A stretch of 64,000 nt of DNA from Plazaster borealis (lineage: Eukaryota > Echinodermata > Asteroidea > Forcipulatida > Labidiasteridae): contig CM037457.1 of the NCBI GenBank assembly GCA_021014325.1, positions 13,045,087-13,109,086 on the forward strand, written 5' to 3'. Each line of letters opens with the position of its first letter. Position 1 is the first letter of the stretch. The notes beneath the pieces were generated by a model. It did no database searches, was not told the origin of the DNA, and saw only the letters and a program-made list of their open reading frames with translations. The position numbers and the translations under genes are program-made. Shown here one piece after another: positions 12,916 through 22,949 of the stretch.

Positions 12916-13562
12916 AAATATTGTTTCAGATTCTCTTAATCTTTGTTGGAACCAAAATTATTATTTAAACCAATTATGGAAAGGGCAATGATTTGTGAAG
13001 ACGGCCAATACCCAAGGGTAAAGCAGGAAAGGGTTGGGGAGTTACAACAACTGATTGATCTGTTTTAAACCACTTTTGTATTCATTATGATTTTGTTGTT
13101 TGTCTAAACAAAAAATGTCATGTGTAACGATCCAAACTTAGGTAATGGAATAAATATGGAAATATCAACCATAATAGAAATATTACAAAATAATTGCCTG
13201 TGTGTTGATTTGGTCATTGGGAGGTGTGGTGAGCCATACTTATTAATAAAATATTTAGGATTAAACATGTAACTATTAGAACATTAGGGAATTGTTAAAA
13301 TAAAATGACCTGATCAGTTACAAGTAAATTGAAATTTTAAAATCACAATTGAAGCCTGGGCTAATTTTGAATTACTTTTGAAGGGGTTATCTGTGGCTTT
13401 TTCATAATCAATCATCACCATCGACTTGGCTCAAAATACTCACTGGACCACAATCCAGAGTCTTGTGGAAGAAAAGTCCGGTGACCTCACAACCGCACAG
13501 TCAACATAGGCCTATATTTAATTTACTAATGCACACTTTAGCTTGTCAATTCCAAACCACCT

Positions 13563-13822
13563 CATACAATATTATTTGGTTTTACCCATACACAGATGTG
13601 TGCAAAACACTTTATACTCACTACTTCCCTTAGTCCTGTGAAAAAAAAACTCAGGCATATTACTCGGTTGGGATTAGAACCCACAACCCTTGTCATTCTA
13701 GAGCAGATATATGTTTGTGGGTTCGAATCCCACCCGAGTAATGTGGATTTTTTTGTCACAGGACTCGGGAAACGTACGGAGTAAACACATCGGTGTATGG
13801 GTAAAACCAAATAATATTCTTT
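13563..13822. mobile_element. Head-to-head SINE pair forming a foldback
   Basis: Two ~110-bp arms at about 13,568-13,686 and 13,714-13,818 are inverted copies of one another, with about 27 bp between them. Each arm runs from a tRNA T-arm/B-box-like GTGGGTTCGAATCCCAC (the left copy has GGATTAGAACCCACAA in inverse orientation) through CACAGGACT to TTTACCCATACAC. The tRNA-like halves meet at the centre and both lack the 5' part of the head. This is the RNA polymerase III-type SINE architecture, duplicated in opposite orientation. Confidence 0.75.
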
Positions 13823-14446
13823 ATCCCCGATGCAAATTTAACACCTCTTACAGGTTCAGCAAATATTTAAAGAGAAAGAAATTATGGTCTTGTAAACATA
13901 GTTATGGTCTAGTAAAATATCTGAGGATATTGGAGATTTTTTAAAATTCTAACCCTGTTCGAATTAGGCTAAAACACTTTTATAAATATACTTTTACTAA
14001 AAAATGACGATATTAAGCAAATGGCTAATTGGAGACAGAGGGATGAGAAATTTCAGACTTTTATCTGATTTTAGATCTCATTGTGCCCACCTGGTGAAAA
14101 AATTCCCTGTCGTATCTTTAGATATGAAGACATCCTACTCTTTGATCTACTTCCATAGCGCTGAGGATATTGTTCCCAGAAGCTCCTTGGAATCTATAAC
14201 TCCAGGGGTTATCAAAAGTTTGAAATGTTATCATTTCAACATGCCTACTAAAATTTGGATCCTACTTTCAGACCTTTTTGTCAGCGATGTATCTTTGAGA
14301 CAAGAGAACAGGCAATGTATCTGAATGGTTATCTGTCGAGTGCTGTAAGCAAAAGTCCACAGTGGGATACATATATACAGTTGCAGGTGGGCATGTTGGC
14401 TTGCTGAAAAGCTTGTACATTTAGCCACCCCCCCCCCCCATAACTG

Positions 14447-14594
14447 TTTTGTCAATATCTTTGTTCTGGGTTGCCAGTCAGAAGCTATACAACCTTTAAC
14501 TGCAGTGTAGCCAGGTATCACACCCAAGTTTATGATACAACCAGACCTGGGGCAGCTTCTGACTGGCACCCGGAACAAAGATGTTGACAAAAAA
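14447..14594. repeat. Foldback with 40-bp arms
   Basis: The arm at 14,447-14,486 (from TTTTGTCAATATCTTTGTTC to CAGTCAGAAGCT) is repeated in inverted form at 14,554-14,594 with a few mismatches, leaving about 67 bp of loop. It ends 18 bp before the tRNA-like SINE head at 14,612, so it may be a rearranged SINE. Confidence 0.75.
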
Positions 14595-14611
14595 GGGAGA
14601 CTGCCAACATA

Positions 14612-14665
14612 GGGCTAGATAGCTCAGTTGGTAGAGCGCTGTTGGTTCAAATCCCGCTCTAGTCA
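14612..14665 (+). mobile_element. tRNA-derived SINE head lacking the anticodon arm
   Basis: It starts GGGCTAGATAGCTCAGTTGG (acceptor and D arm with an A box) and passes within a few bases to a T-arm/B box, GGTTCAAATCC, and an acceptor 3' strand CTCTAGTC. At about 54 bp it lacks the entire anticodon stem-loop, so it is not a functional tRNA. The sequence after it (TTTCTTTGTTCAACCCC) resembles a SINE body. Confidence 0.7.
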
Positions 14666-15411
14666 ACTTTTCTTTGTTCAACCCCAAATCATTTAAAATT
14701 TACCCAGTCAGTTTCCCTTGTGGTTTATTACTTGATACTTCAAGCAAATTCTGAATGACTTCTTACCCCCCACCCCCCTTAAAAGATGATTTTTCCCAAT
14801 CATGATCATGGGATGTACAGTCTAGACAATAAGGGTACATTTTTGTTATGATGATATTTTTGTAAGTTGTAGAATGGATTATAAACACACCAGAGTAATT
14901 TGTAGATAGCTCTCAGCTGTGGGATGGATTTCTTTATCTAGTGGCTTGTAGTGGCCGAGCGGTTTAGTTCATTTGTTTCTTTATTTATTGTTTTGTTTTC
15001 TTTCTTTTTGGTGGAGGGGGGGGGGTGTCAATCTCTGGCACATGAAGCATTGATTTCAAGTTATTAAAAACAGTTTGGACATTTTCCAATGGCTGAATGC
15101 CTCAAATGGTCAATTTCAGTAAACCTGGGACGAAGTGGTTGATTCATTAATTTGGAACTAAATTGTGTCCAAAGAAAACAATTAGCCTGAGGTTAGCAAA
15201 TATTTGCTTATGTCAGTGCCTCATGACAGCTATTTTTCCCCTTCAACTAATAAAACTCATCTTCTAACTTTAGTGTCTCATCGTAAGATGCCTCAAGAAT
15301 AGTATGTCCAGGCTGAATCTTGGTGGACTCAAGGCTGTACCAAGTGACTAGTTATTACAGAGAGTCCTTTATGGATGTTCTGACTGTACATTGCTCCTCA
15401 GCATCTGGGCT
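14666..15411. other. No gene seen
   Basis: It contains a second SINE A-box scrap, GTGGCCGAGCGGTTTAGTTC, at about 14,952, and a G-rich run at about 15,015. Nothing else is supported. Confidence 0.5.
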
Positions 15412-15688
15412 CCTGGATGCTGAATGTCAAATACAGAGGTGTCCACCAGAGCCAGATTGAGAATCAGGGCCCATCAAATAACTTAACAGCTTGGAAGAGT
15501 GTGCTTGTGAGGTTGGGCACCTGGATGCTGAATGTCAAATACAGAGGTGTCCACCAGAGCCAGATTGAGAATCAGGGCCCATTAAATAACTGAACAGCTT
15601 TGAAGAGTGTGCTTCCGAGGTTGGGCACCTGGATGCTGAATGTCAAATACAGAGGTTTCCATCACAGCCAGATTGAGAATCAGGGCCA
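15412..15688. repeat. Tandem repeat, 108-bp unit x 2.6
   Basis: The landmark GGATGCTGAATGTCAAATAC recurs at 15,416, 15,524 and 15,632. The first two units are nearly identical and the third is partial and more diverged. Confidence 0.9.
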
Positions 15689-15703
15689 AATTTCAGATAG
15701 CTG

Positions 15704-15932
15704 CTAAGCAATAGCTGTGACTTCAATCATGCTTAGCACAAACAGGTTGGCAGTCCTAATGGTGTTTAATTGTACATTGCATGTGATGGATTGCCTCACT
15801 TTCTCCTTCACAGTGTATTGAGTTGGATCCTTCATGAAGGAAATCAGGTTGTGCAGGGCCTCAATTTTCAGATTAGCAGTGAAGTTCCCAAAGTCACTAT
15901 TAGCAAGAATCACTGTGACAACTCCATCTTGG
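15704..15932 (-). CDS. Possible coding exon, unrecognised
   Basis: A minus-strand frame follows a pyrimidine-rich stretch and possible AG acceptors. It reads as DGVVTVILANSDFGNFTANL, then KIEALHNLISFMKDPTQYTV, a plausible helical protein segment. No clean donor is visible, and the start codon of the bare ORF is only a GTG, so any coding use would be as an internal exon. Family unknown. Confidence 0.25.
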
Positions 15933-16599
15933 TCTCAACCTAGACAAGACATAAAAAAAAAACATGAACAATCTGTCACTACATAAAATTATATTTCAAA
16001 GTTACCCTACCCCTCTAAAATTCTCTTTAAGAAGTTGTCTGATTGCAGAGGATTGAGGGCTGTAGGCCAAAATAACAGCTGCTTATCATTGGGCCTGGCA
16101 TACCAATCTTATGTAAGTCCATGCATAGTGGAGGATTGAGGTAACCTGTTGGCAAGTAGGCCAAGGAGTGAGGGTAGAGAGATCTCAAAGTTGTGATTCT
16201 TTTACTCTTTAAGATCAACCACACGAAAAGAAAGAACACACTCCGAGAAAAAGAGGCTTTGAAGCATACACTCATATTCAAAAAAGAACTGAATTGGTTA
16301 CTATTAGGAAATTAGGAAAATAAAATATTGATTTCTAATTTGACATGTGCTTGCCTGTTATCCATGAATTATCTTCATCTACAATAAGGTCACTTTCGAA
16401 TGGTTCTTATTTGTTATTTATCTGAATATTATTATGCCTTTTTGTGATATGAACATGGCTTACAATTATTAATAATTAGGTATTGATAATAGGGATTTAT
16501 TGGTGGTTTTTTTTTCAAAATTGTATCAAAGCACCTTACACTACTGACTAGTACTACCCTTGTTCATTCAGCGTTAATCATTACTGAATCCTGAAACAA
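15933..16599. other. No gene seen
   Basis: AT-rich sequence without a repeat, exon or RNA gene that I can support. Confidence 0.5.
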
Positions 16600-16826
16600 C
16601 CTCAACTCCTTTGGAGTATGCAGCATCAACAGCCAAATGGGCACATAGGTTGCTTATCATTCTTGTCAACTATCTATAACCTCGCAAGTACAAATTTACT
16701 CCTGGGTGATGAGAAGAAGTTATATTGCTCAAGGACACAAGTGTCATGACCAGGATTCGAACCCACACTCTGATGATTCAGGCATCCGAGAGTGATTTGG
16801 ATGCACTAGACCACTTGGCCAATGTA
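16600..16826 (-). mobile_element. tRNA-derived SINE, minus strand
   Basis: On the minus strand it begins with a tRNA-like head: A box GGCCAAGTGGTCTAGTGC, an anticodon-arm-like ATCACTCTCGGATGCC and a B box GTGGGTTCGAATCC. This continues into GACACTTGTGTCCTTGAGC, the body shared with the SINE head at 62,451. The 3' limit is approximate. Confidence 0.75.
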
Positions 16827-16922
16827 CACTAAATCTTCAAAATGTTTAACTAGAAAATATTCAAAAATTCTGAAGCAATTGTCAATCTCTGAGCTACTGG
16901 TACTGTACCTTATGGTAAGTCC

Positions 16923-17032
16923 GTCTTCAGATCTAGGTGATTGCCTTCAAGAGATCCAGGTAGCCTTGTCTTCAAGAAATCTCGGTAGTCTTGTCTTCAA
17001 GACATCTGTAATGCCTTGTCTTCAAGATGTGT
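16923..17032. repeat. Tandem repeat, ~29-bp unit x 4
   Basis: Units read about TAGCCTTGTCTTCAAGA followed by ATCTCGG, with variation. Confidence 0.8.
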
Positions 17033-17215
17033 AAGGGCATCAGAGCGTCTTGGTCCACTCTGTGGAGGTGCTGGTTATCACAGGAATTTGTTTCTGCCAA
17101 AGAAACTAAACTTGGATTAATGAAAGAACTATAAACCTTCATCACAGACAGCATTTATTAATCTAGTAGTTGGCATATTCTGCTAATTAATTTAATATTT
17201 GCAAGGGCTATATAC

Positions 17216-17417
17216 TGAGGGGAGGGGAGGGTGGGGTGGTAGGGAGGGGGTGGTATTGGAGGGGAGGGTAGGGTGGGGATGGTAACGGAGGGAAGGGTAG
17301 GGTGGGGTGGTAACGGAGGGGAGCTTATAGGGTGGGTGAGGTAACGGAGGGGAGGGTATAGGGTGGGGGTGGTAAGGGAGGGTAGGGTGGGGGTGGTAGG
17401 GGAGGGGAGGGAGATGG
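17216..17417. repeat. G-rich minisatellite, first block
   Basis: Runs such as GGGAGGGTAGGGTGGGG with TGGTAACGGAG are repeated many times. Four or more G tracts lie close together, so G-quadruplex formation on the plus strand is likely. It sits about 350 bp upstream of the RRM/CCHC ORF and may be part of that element's 5' region. Confidence 0.85.
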
Positions 17418-17525
17418 AGGCAGAATCAAATTTCTTGAAAAAACACTAGCTCAATTTTAGGCATAACTGTGCAAATTGTTTCCCATTATTACTAAACCAA
17501 CAGCGCAAAACAAATTGTAGCAGAC

Positions 17526-17657
17526 CGGGGTGGGGATGGAGGGAAGGGGAGGAGGGTAGTGTGGTTTGGTAATGGAGGGGAGGGGAGGGTGGGGTGGTAG
17601 GGTGGTACTTGAGGGGAGGGTAGGGTGGGGATGGTAACGGAGGGAAGGGTAGGGTGA
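17526..17657. repeat. G-rich minisatellite, second block
   Basis: The same G-rich unit as at 17,216-17,417, after a 108-bp unique spacer. It ends 110 bp before the ATG of the zinc-knuckle ORF. Proline-rich minus-strand frames across it are a by-product of the repeat. Confidence 0.85.
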
Positions 17658-17767
17658 GATCACGGGAAGTGCGGCCATTACGATCCAACACTTTGAGGAA
17701 TGATTCTTAGGGCCCCTAAAAAGTTCCTGTAACTCAAACGAGGAGCGACAGTGCAAACGAATTAACA

Positions 17768-18532
17768 ATGCAGAGAGAATACAGTCTTGAACTTTCGCTT
17801 GACAGAAAAGCCTCGTACGAAGAACTCTGCGAGCTGATTGCAACTACACTGGATGACGACGTCAAGTGTCTCCAGCAGGTGGCTGAGAAGAAATGGGTAA
17901 TAACAACCAAGACCTCTCAAGGCAAAATCAAGCTGATAAACGCTGACCTAAAGATTGGAGATGACAACACCGTCCAGGCAGTACCTGCCAGTGAACTTTA
18001 CAGCTATGTCACCGTAAAGTACGCACCTTTCGAACTGGAAGACATAAAAATACAAACAGCCTTGTCAACTTACGGCGAGGTCCAGGGAGTACGCCGAGGC
18101 TACTGGAAAAACCACCCCAACTGGGAGAACAGGAACCGACACCCTCGAATGGTAATTCAACGAAAGATACCCTCCTACATAAGAGTAGATGGCTTCCAGC
18201 TTGTTATCAAGTACAACGGGCAAGTGGAAACATGCCGGAAATGTGCAGGCGAAGGCCACAAAGCCGCCACCTGCCCAATCATATTGTGTTACAACTGTGA
18301 AGGATATGGACACACAAAGAATAACTGTCAACAACCCAGAGAATGCAGGAACTGTCAATCAAAGGAGCACACAACCGCGCGTTGTCCGGACTCCTTTGCA
18401 AACCGGACCAAACACAGACAGCAAACGGATACATCCTCAGGAGAAGAAACACCGACACCGACACCACCAGCACCTAAACCCAGGAGAACCAAAAAACCAA
18501 AGACGGACACCAAACCGACATCACAGAGTTAA
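17768..18532 (+). CDS. RRM-like plus three CCHC zinc knuckles, gag/ORF1-like protein
   Basis: An intact 254-codon ORF, by far the longest clean frame in the window. Residues 1-75 form a mixed alpha/beta segment, and about 76-135 resemble an RNA-recognition fold (YVTVKYAPFELEDIKIQTAL). Three successive C-X2-C-X4-H-X4-C knuckles follow at about 157-206: CRKCAGEGHKAATC, CYNCEGYGHTKNNC and CRNCQSKEHTTARC. The tail is basic and rich in Pro, Thr and Lys. This is the layout of retroelement ORF1/Gag and of ZCCHC3-like nucleic-acid-binding proteins, so RNA binding is inferred. The ATG follows AATTAACA and there is no in-frame upstream extension of note. Broken relatives at 42,303 and 50,478 share the KVTFVNIFGAP/YVTVKYAPFE segment, showing that it is dispersed. 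No reverse transcriptase follows, so it is either a non-autonomous element or a domesticated copy. Confidence 0.8.
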   Translation: MQREYSLELSLDRKASYEELCELIATTLDDDVKCLQQVAEKKWVITTKTSQGKIKLINADLKIGDDNTVQAVPASELYSYVTVKYAPFELEDIKIQTALSTYGEVQGVRRGYWKNHPNWENRNRHPRMVIQRKIPSYIRVDGFQLVIKYNGQVETCRKCAGEGHKAATCPIILCYNCEGYGHTKNNCQQPRECRNCQSKEHTTARCPDSFANRTKHRQQTDTSSGEETPTPTPPAPKPRRTKKPKTDTKPTSQS

Positions 18533-18874
18533 ATGGATACCGAGTCAACCACCGCCACAGCGTCAGACAAAGTACCAGAACCACAAGAAGAAACGCCGGC
18601 GCAAAAGGAATACTTGAAACGCTTCGTTAAGGCACACAACGATGGAGTCTGGGAACACCAGTGGGACAACCGCCCCATCTCAGTATGGAAGAAACTTATG
18701 CAAACACAAGGATACTGGAAGGAGTTTTCAAAGATGAGAGATGAGGCGGGAGGGGGTGGCCCCCCGGAGTCTGGTTCCCGAGGACCAACCATCTCGCACC
18801 CGCCACCAGCCCAGCCAACCCGTCCAGGGAACCGGACCACGCCCAAGGTGAAAAAAAGGGAAAAGAAAAACTGA
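18533..18874 (+). CDS. In-frame continuation after the TAA of the zinc-knuckle ORF
   Basis: The 113-residue frame starts with the ATG directly after the TAA stop of the preceding ORF (AGT-TAA-ATG) and is in the same frame. Read-through would therefore give one protein of about 368 residues. The segment is hydrophilic and partly charged, with LKRFVKAHNDGVWEHQWDN and a Gly/Pro-rich tail ending KVKKREKKN. No known domain is apparent. It may be the C-terminal tail of the same protein interrupted by a nonsense mutation, a recoded stop, or a reinitiated second ORF. Codon use looks the same on both sides of the stop. Confidence 0.5.
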   Translation: MDTESTTATASDKVPEPQEETPAQKEYLKRFVKAHNDGVWEHQWDNRPISVWKKLMQTQGYWKEFSKMRDEAGGGGPPESGSRGPTISHPPPAQPTRPGNRTTPKVKKREKKN

Positions 18875-19410
18875 ACATTGAACAACACAGAACTGATATG
18901 AACGTTTCTCGTTTTGGTGACGGGTAGTGAACCGATATGATACGAACTGATATAAACTGGTTTTTGCATTGGTGACGGGTAGTAAGTTTAACAACTTATA
19001 CCTGCATTTTGATGTATGGTTATCTTTCGAAAATGATGTGCTTTGCATATATGTGTGTATACATTGTGATGTGCTGCCTCTTGTAATTTAAGGGTAGTTG
19101 TTGTGCTGTTATGTTTAATTTTTCCTTAAGAGTAGTGCGTTCATTTGTACCTATAAGGAGTATCAGAAGACTGTAGTTTTTGGTTTGTATATATTGCAGA
19201 GTGTTTTGGTTGAACACTTTCAAAGTCACAAGCTGACGTTTTACAAACGTTTTTCTCAGAGCGTTTGAACCATAGGTGTTGAGTTGTTGTATTTTGGTTG
19301 GATTTTCCTTGATTTTGTTTTTCATTAAGTCGATCAGTGTTTATCTTATTGTAAATATTTGTAAATACTGCATTGCCTGTATGTACGAAGAGAGCCCATT
19401 TATTGAGAAC

Positions 19411-19416
19411 AATAAA
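19411..19416 (+). terminator. Poly(A) signal of the zinc-knuckle unit
   Basis: AATAAA lies in GAACAATAAACCAATTTA, followed by an A-rich stretch. A similar tail (TGTAAATATT..GTAAATACT, then AATAAACCAATTTA) occurs at 42,510-42,612 behind a deleted relative, so this marks the 3' end of the family. Confidence 0.65.
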
Positions 19417-19439
19417 CCAATTTAAAAACGTTAAAATAA

Positions 19440-19946
19440 AATAAAAAATGGTATGATGGTATGTACATGTACAGTGTATTATTGTTGTTGGTTTCATGTC
19501 ATTACTGCGCAGTGTCCTCAAATGAGGACATGTGATTAACTAATTAACGGATTAAGTTTTCAAAAGAAAACTTTGTCCTATGATTTTTAATTCCTAATTA
19601 AAACCGAACTCCCAAATAATTTTTGTTTGTTAAGCACTTAGAAAAAAAATTGCGCATGAGAGGGTTAAGCTTAAGTTAACTTAAACAAATCATATATAAA
19701 ATTACAAAGTGTTGATGGTTCCGTGTTTTTCAGGCTTGATGTTACTTAAATTTTAATACAAAGAGATGGTTTTAGACAGTTTCATTGAGTTAGCACTCGC
19801 TCCTCAAATTCACTTGATATTTGTAAGACAGTGACCGTGTACATAGACTATCGAAAATAGGTACGGGGCAGTTAGTGTTCATAGCCTTTGCCTATATTTA
19901 TTTGCTTTATAATCATGATGATAATGTGTTTTGTTTCTTTATTCAG
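19440..19946. other. No gene seen
   Basis: AT-rich intergenic or intronic sequence between the 3' tail of the zinc-knuckle unit and the next exon candidate. Confidence 0.5.
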
Positions 19947-20032
19947 AAGCCACCTTGAAAAATCATGGCAGTGCAACAGAAAAAGATGTGGAGCAGTTAG
20001 ATTGGGATTTCCTCAAAGGAAATGGCCATAAG
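19947..20032 (+). CDS. Candidate internal exon 1 of a small spliced gene
   Basis: The acceptor TTTGTTTCTTTATTCAG and donor AAG|GTAGGC bound 86 nt. The frame reads ATLKNHGSATEKDVEQLDWD, then FLKGNGHK, ending in phase 0. The next two candidate exons are compatible in phase. The protein family is unknown; the sequence is acidic and low in complexity. Confidence 0.45.
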
Positions 20033-20461
20033 GTAGGCTATAAGAACAATTCATGAATTATAAATTGAAGGAACACACATTCATGTTCATAAATGTAATA
20101 CATCCTTAACCATGACTGTTAACAATTGTAAAAGCCTGAACAAATCTGACAATCACAAAGTAGATTAAATACTTTGATTTTCAAAATAGGAAACCTTTTC
20201 GAACCCCGTTTCGGAATAACAACAATATGGTCAAATTCTGAATATTGATACTTGTTTGCTATACATGTAATGAGCTGCTTCGCCTGATAAGACTGAAATG
20301 GGTGAAGGGTGTCCCAAAACAATTGATGGATGTGGGGGAGGGGGGTTTGGGGGTCGGAACACGCATCCCCCCCCTGCCAAAAATGTAATATTTCATTTTT
20401 AAATAAAGACATAGATTAAATAGGCCCAGACCTTGATGTTATTGCATTGTGTTAGCATCAG

Positions 20462-20512
20462 ACGAATGAGACAACAGACATGAGCGGGACAGAAGAAGAA
20501 AAACCCAACCAG
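20462..20512 (+). CDS. Candidate internal exon 2 of the small spliced gene
   Basis: A 51-nt segment (17 codons, phase 0-0) lies between GTTAGCATCAG and CCAACCAG|GTACC. It encodes TNETTDMSGTEEEKPNQ, an acidic linker-like sequence. It joins cleanly to the exon at 19,947. Confidence 0.4.
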
Positions 20513-20983
20513 GTACCTTTTTTTAGTTCAATTTTTTTAAACTTATGGGCCAATATCGACAGACACCCTGTGGAATTGCCGCCATGTTATCTTCCTCTTT
20601 TTTACACAAAATCATAAATAGCATAAAACTCATTCAAGCAATTCCATTTTTGAGAGAGAAGTTTACAAACGGCCCAGAGCTACTGCATTTCAATAAGGAT
20701 CTCCAGCAAGCAACACCATCAAACATGAAAGCAAATTGAACCAGGAATTACAAATGGCCGAAATAGAAACTAAAACCCTTTCATAAGACGAGACAAGTTC
20801 TATTTTTGATTTGTACACCTTTTAGCAAGTAACGTGGTTGTTTCATTCTCTACAATGTTCATCTTACCTTTATCATCGTATATTTAGGCACAGTCATTAT
20901 AAGAGAGTAAATCAAAAGAAACCAGAGTGTTACGTAATATTGTACTGAATTGAACAACTTTGTTTATTTTGTGTGTTAAACAG

Positions 20984-21043
20984 TTTGTACAATTTACTGA
21001 CACAGGAAGTTCACAAGAAATATTGCCTTGGTGGTCCCTTTAA
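20984..21043 (+). CDS. Candidate terminal exon of the small spliced gene
   Basis: After the acceptor GTGTGTTAAACAG the phase-0 frame gives FVQFTDTGSSQEILPWWSL and a TAA stop. Splice phase agrees with the exon at 20,462. A terminal exon this short is weak evidence alone, and an internal donor could continue the gene elsewhere. Confidence 0.3.
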   Translation, partial: FVQFTDTGSSQEILPWWSL

Positions 21044-21127
21044 TTGCGACTATGAACAAGATGAAAAAATACATCTAGTTTTTCCTAGGAAGACCATTCT
21101 AAAGGCTATACCAGTCAATGTGAAGAG

Positions 21128-21518
21128 GTCAGTTATAACTAAACACAGATCCAGTGATGGTTCACTCAGGGTTCTCCCAAGGTTTTTTTCAAAACTGTTG
21201 GGCATTCTGGACCCAAACTGTTAAAATGTTTGACCGAAGCACGCTTCGGAATATTTTCTACTTGGTGTTTATCTTCGTTTTAAAAGTCCTACTATGCAAT
21301 ATGGAACATTCTATATGGTTTTCTCTAGATGATATTTTGTGAAATGAAAAAATAATAATAAAAGAAATAAAAAGGTGTAATATTTGTTTTTGTTAGCTTA
21401 GTCCTTGTGGGGGATGTGGAGAGGTCATTTATAACTAAACGCAACTCCAGTGATAGTTCACTCAGGGTTCTCCCAAGGGTTTTTTTTCAAAACTGTGGGG
21501 CATTCTGGACCCAATTCA
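21128..21518 (+). repeat. Two diverged direct repeats of ~95 bp
   Basis: The segments 21,128-21,222 and 21,424-21,518 share TTCACTCAGGGTTCTCCCAA, then a T run, AAAACTGT and GGGCATTCTGGACCCAA. Confidence 0.8.
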
Positions 21519-21535
21519 CATTGTTTTCCTCTCAT

Positions 21536-21745
21536 GTCTGTCACACAGAATCCATCAGAAAGAACCCTCCAACCGTGACCGCGCCTGGAGTGGACATCCA
21601 AAGAGAAGTGGCTCACTACCTCAAGGGCACAGTGGACAGGGATGGAGAGAGGGAAGGCAAGATGGGAGTGTGCCAACCATGTTGGTAGCAATGAGGCTGA
21701 CAAGAACTTATAGCTTTGTAGGCTGGGCTTACGGTTGATGTGTAT
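21536..21745 (+). repeat. First copy of a ~200-bp exon-like direct repeat
   Basis: It begins after an acceptor-like CTGTCACACAG with AATCCATCAGAAAGAACC. It contains CTCACTACCTCAAGGGCAC and ends in GTAGGCTGGGCTTACGGTTG. The second copy is at about 23,968-24,145, on the other side of the CACTGTAAA element. A shared peptide-like frame (IQREVAHYLKG in this copy, IQLEVGHYLKG in the other) suggests a duplicated exon, now broken by stops and indels. Confidence 0.6.
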
Positions 21746-22540
21746 AAATTGAATAACTATACCTTATAAGGTGTAGGATAAAAACATACTTAATAATTCA
21801 CAAATATGCTACTCACATTGCTTCAATTAGCTTATTTCTGTTTTATTCAGCAGAGAATACACTGTAAAAAATTACCGCAGGTTTTACAGTAATTTGCGGT
21901 AAAATTTTAGCGGGAATTTTTCCCTTTTTGACCTTTTGTTGGTTACTGTAAATTCACGATATTTGGCATTGTACATCTGTATTATTAAATCTGAATGCTT
22001 AATGGCGTATCATCAGTGCCGATGCGCATGCTCATGCTGTGACATCGGTTAGCAACCAACTCTTCAACGAGTTGTTGAGAATCTGCGCCGCCATTACAAG
22101 TGTGATCGTAGGTAAGTGTGAGCAAGTTTTAATCTATTTAAAATCACAAGCATCCATTGATGATAGTAGGGACAAATATACTATATGGTTATTTTTTGTT
22201 GAATAGATTACGATGATTTGTATTTTGCGGTATCGGATTGTCTTGTAAGTATTTCAATGTCGGTGTATGCGTATGTATCGGTCATGGATTGGTGGTAAAG
22301 TTAGTTAGCGTGAAACTTTTTTCATGACTGCGGTTGGTGGATTAAATTTTTATTTTATCTCGTGTCTCCAGAATAAAAATTTCAAAAATGTAAAATGTTA
22401 CAAACCGTGTCTCTCAACATACTGTACACATATCGGTGATACTTGCACAACTGTTATTTTTCAAAAAACATGCACAAAACTCTTTAAAAAAATGAAATTT
22501 CTCACTGAATGCTCTCTTGGTCATGTCCGTTTTTGTTCTG

Positions 22541-22732
22541 TGAAGATGCTGTGCGCAATCGGTCAATCTGAGCGATCGACCGATCGCACTGCACTATTGC
22601 GCAATAATGTTCGTTGCGTGGATCGATCAATAGCTGCGAAACTGACAGATGGCTGCGCGAACAATAGTTCTTCCAATAGCGCAGTGTGATCGGTTGGTCG
22701 CTCAGATCGACCGATCGCGCACAACATCTTCA
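22541..22732. mobile_element. Foldback element, ~63-bp arms rich in GATCG
   Basis: The left arm begins TGAAGATGCTGTGCGCAATC and the right arm ends in its complement, CGCGCACAACATCTTCA. The arms carry dense GATCGACCGATCG dyads. It has 192 bp in total and no coding potential, and is nested inside the CACTGTAAA element. Confidence 0.85.
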
Positions 22733-22949
22733 AGAATCCCACAAATTTTGCACTTGAACTTGTTTTAGGGCTTTGAGTTCTTTCATATAAACTTGCTTGA
22801 AGATAATTCAATGTCTCAGTATTCAGGGAAAATTTGGGGACAAAGAAATATTAAAGGACAATTTAAGTTTAAATTTATTATTAATCGTGCTTTGTTTCTG
22901 CAGGAGACAACTTCTTAACTGCCGGCAGATTCTAGGAATCTAGCCCCCA

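Noticed and set aside
14612..14665. A tRNA gene
   Set aside because: The anticodon arm is missing; also rejected at 16,745-16,822 and 62,451-62,535, where tRNA-like heads run into SINE bodies.
17446..17843. Minus-strand proline-rich ORFs of 81 and 128 codons
   Set aside because: They are the translation of the C-rich strand of the G-rich minisatellite.
18065..19048. Minus-strand ORFs of 97, 146 and 106 codons and a plus-frame ORF of 142 codons
   Set aside because: They are shadows of the RRM/CCHC ORF and its continuation; the zinc-knuckle frame is clearly the coding one.
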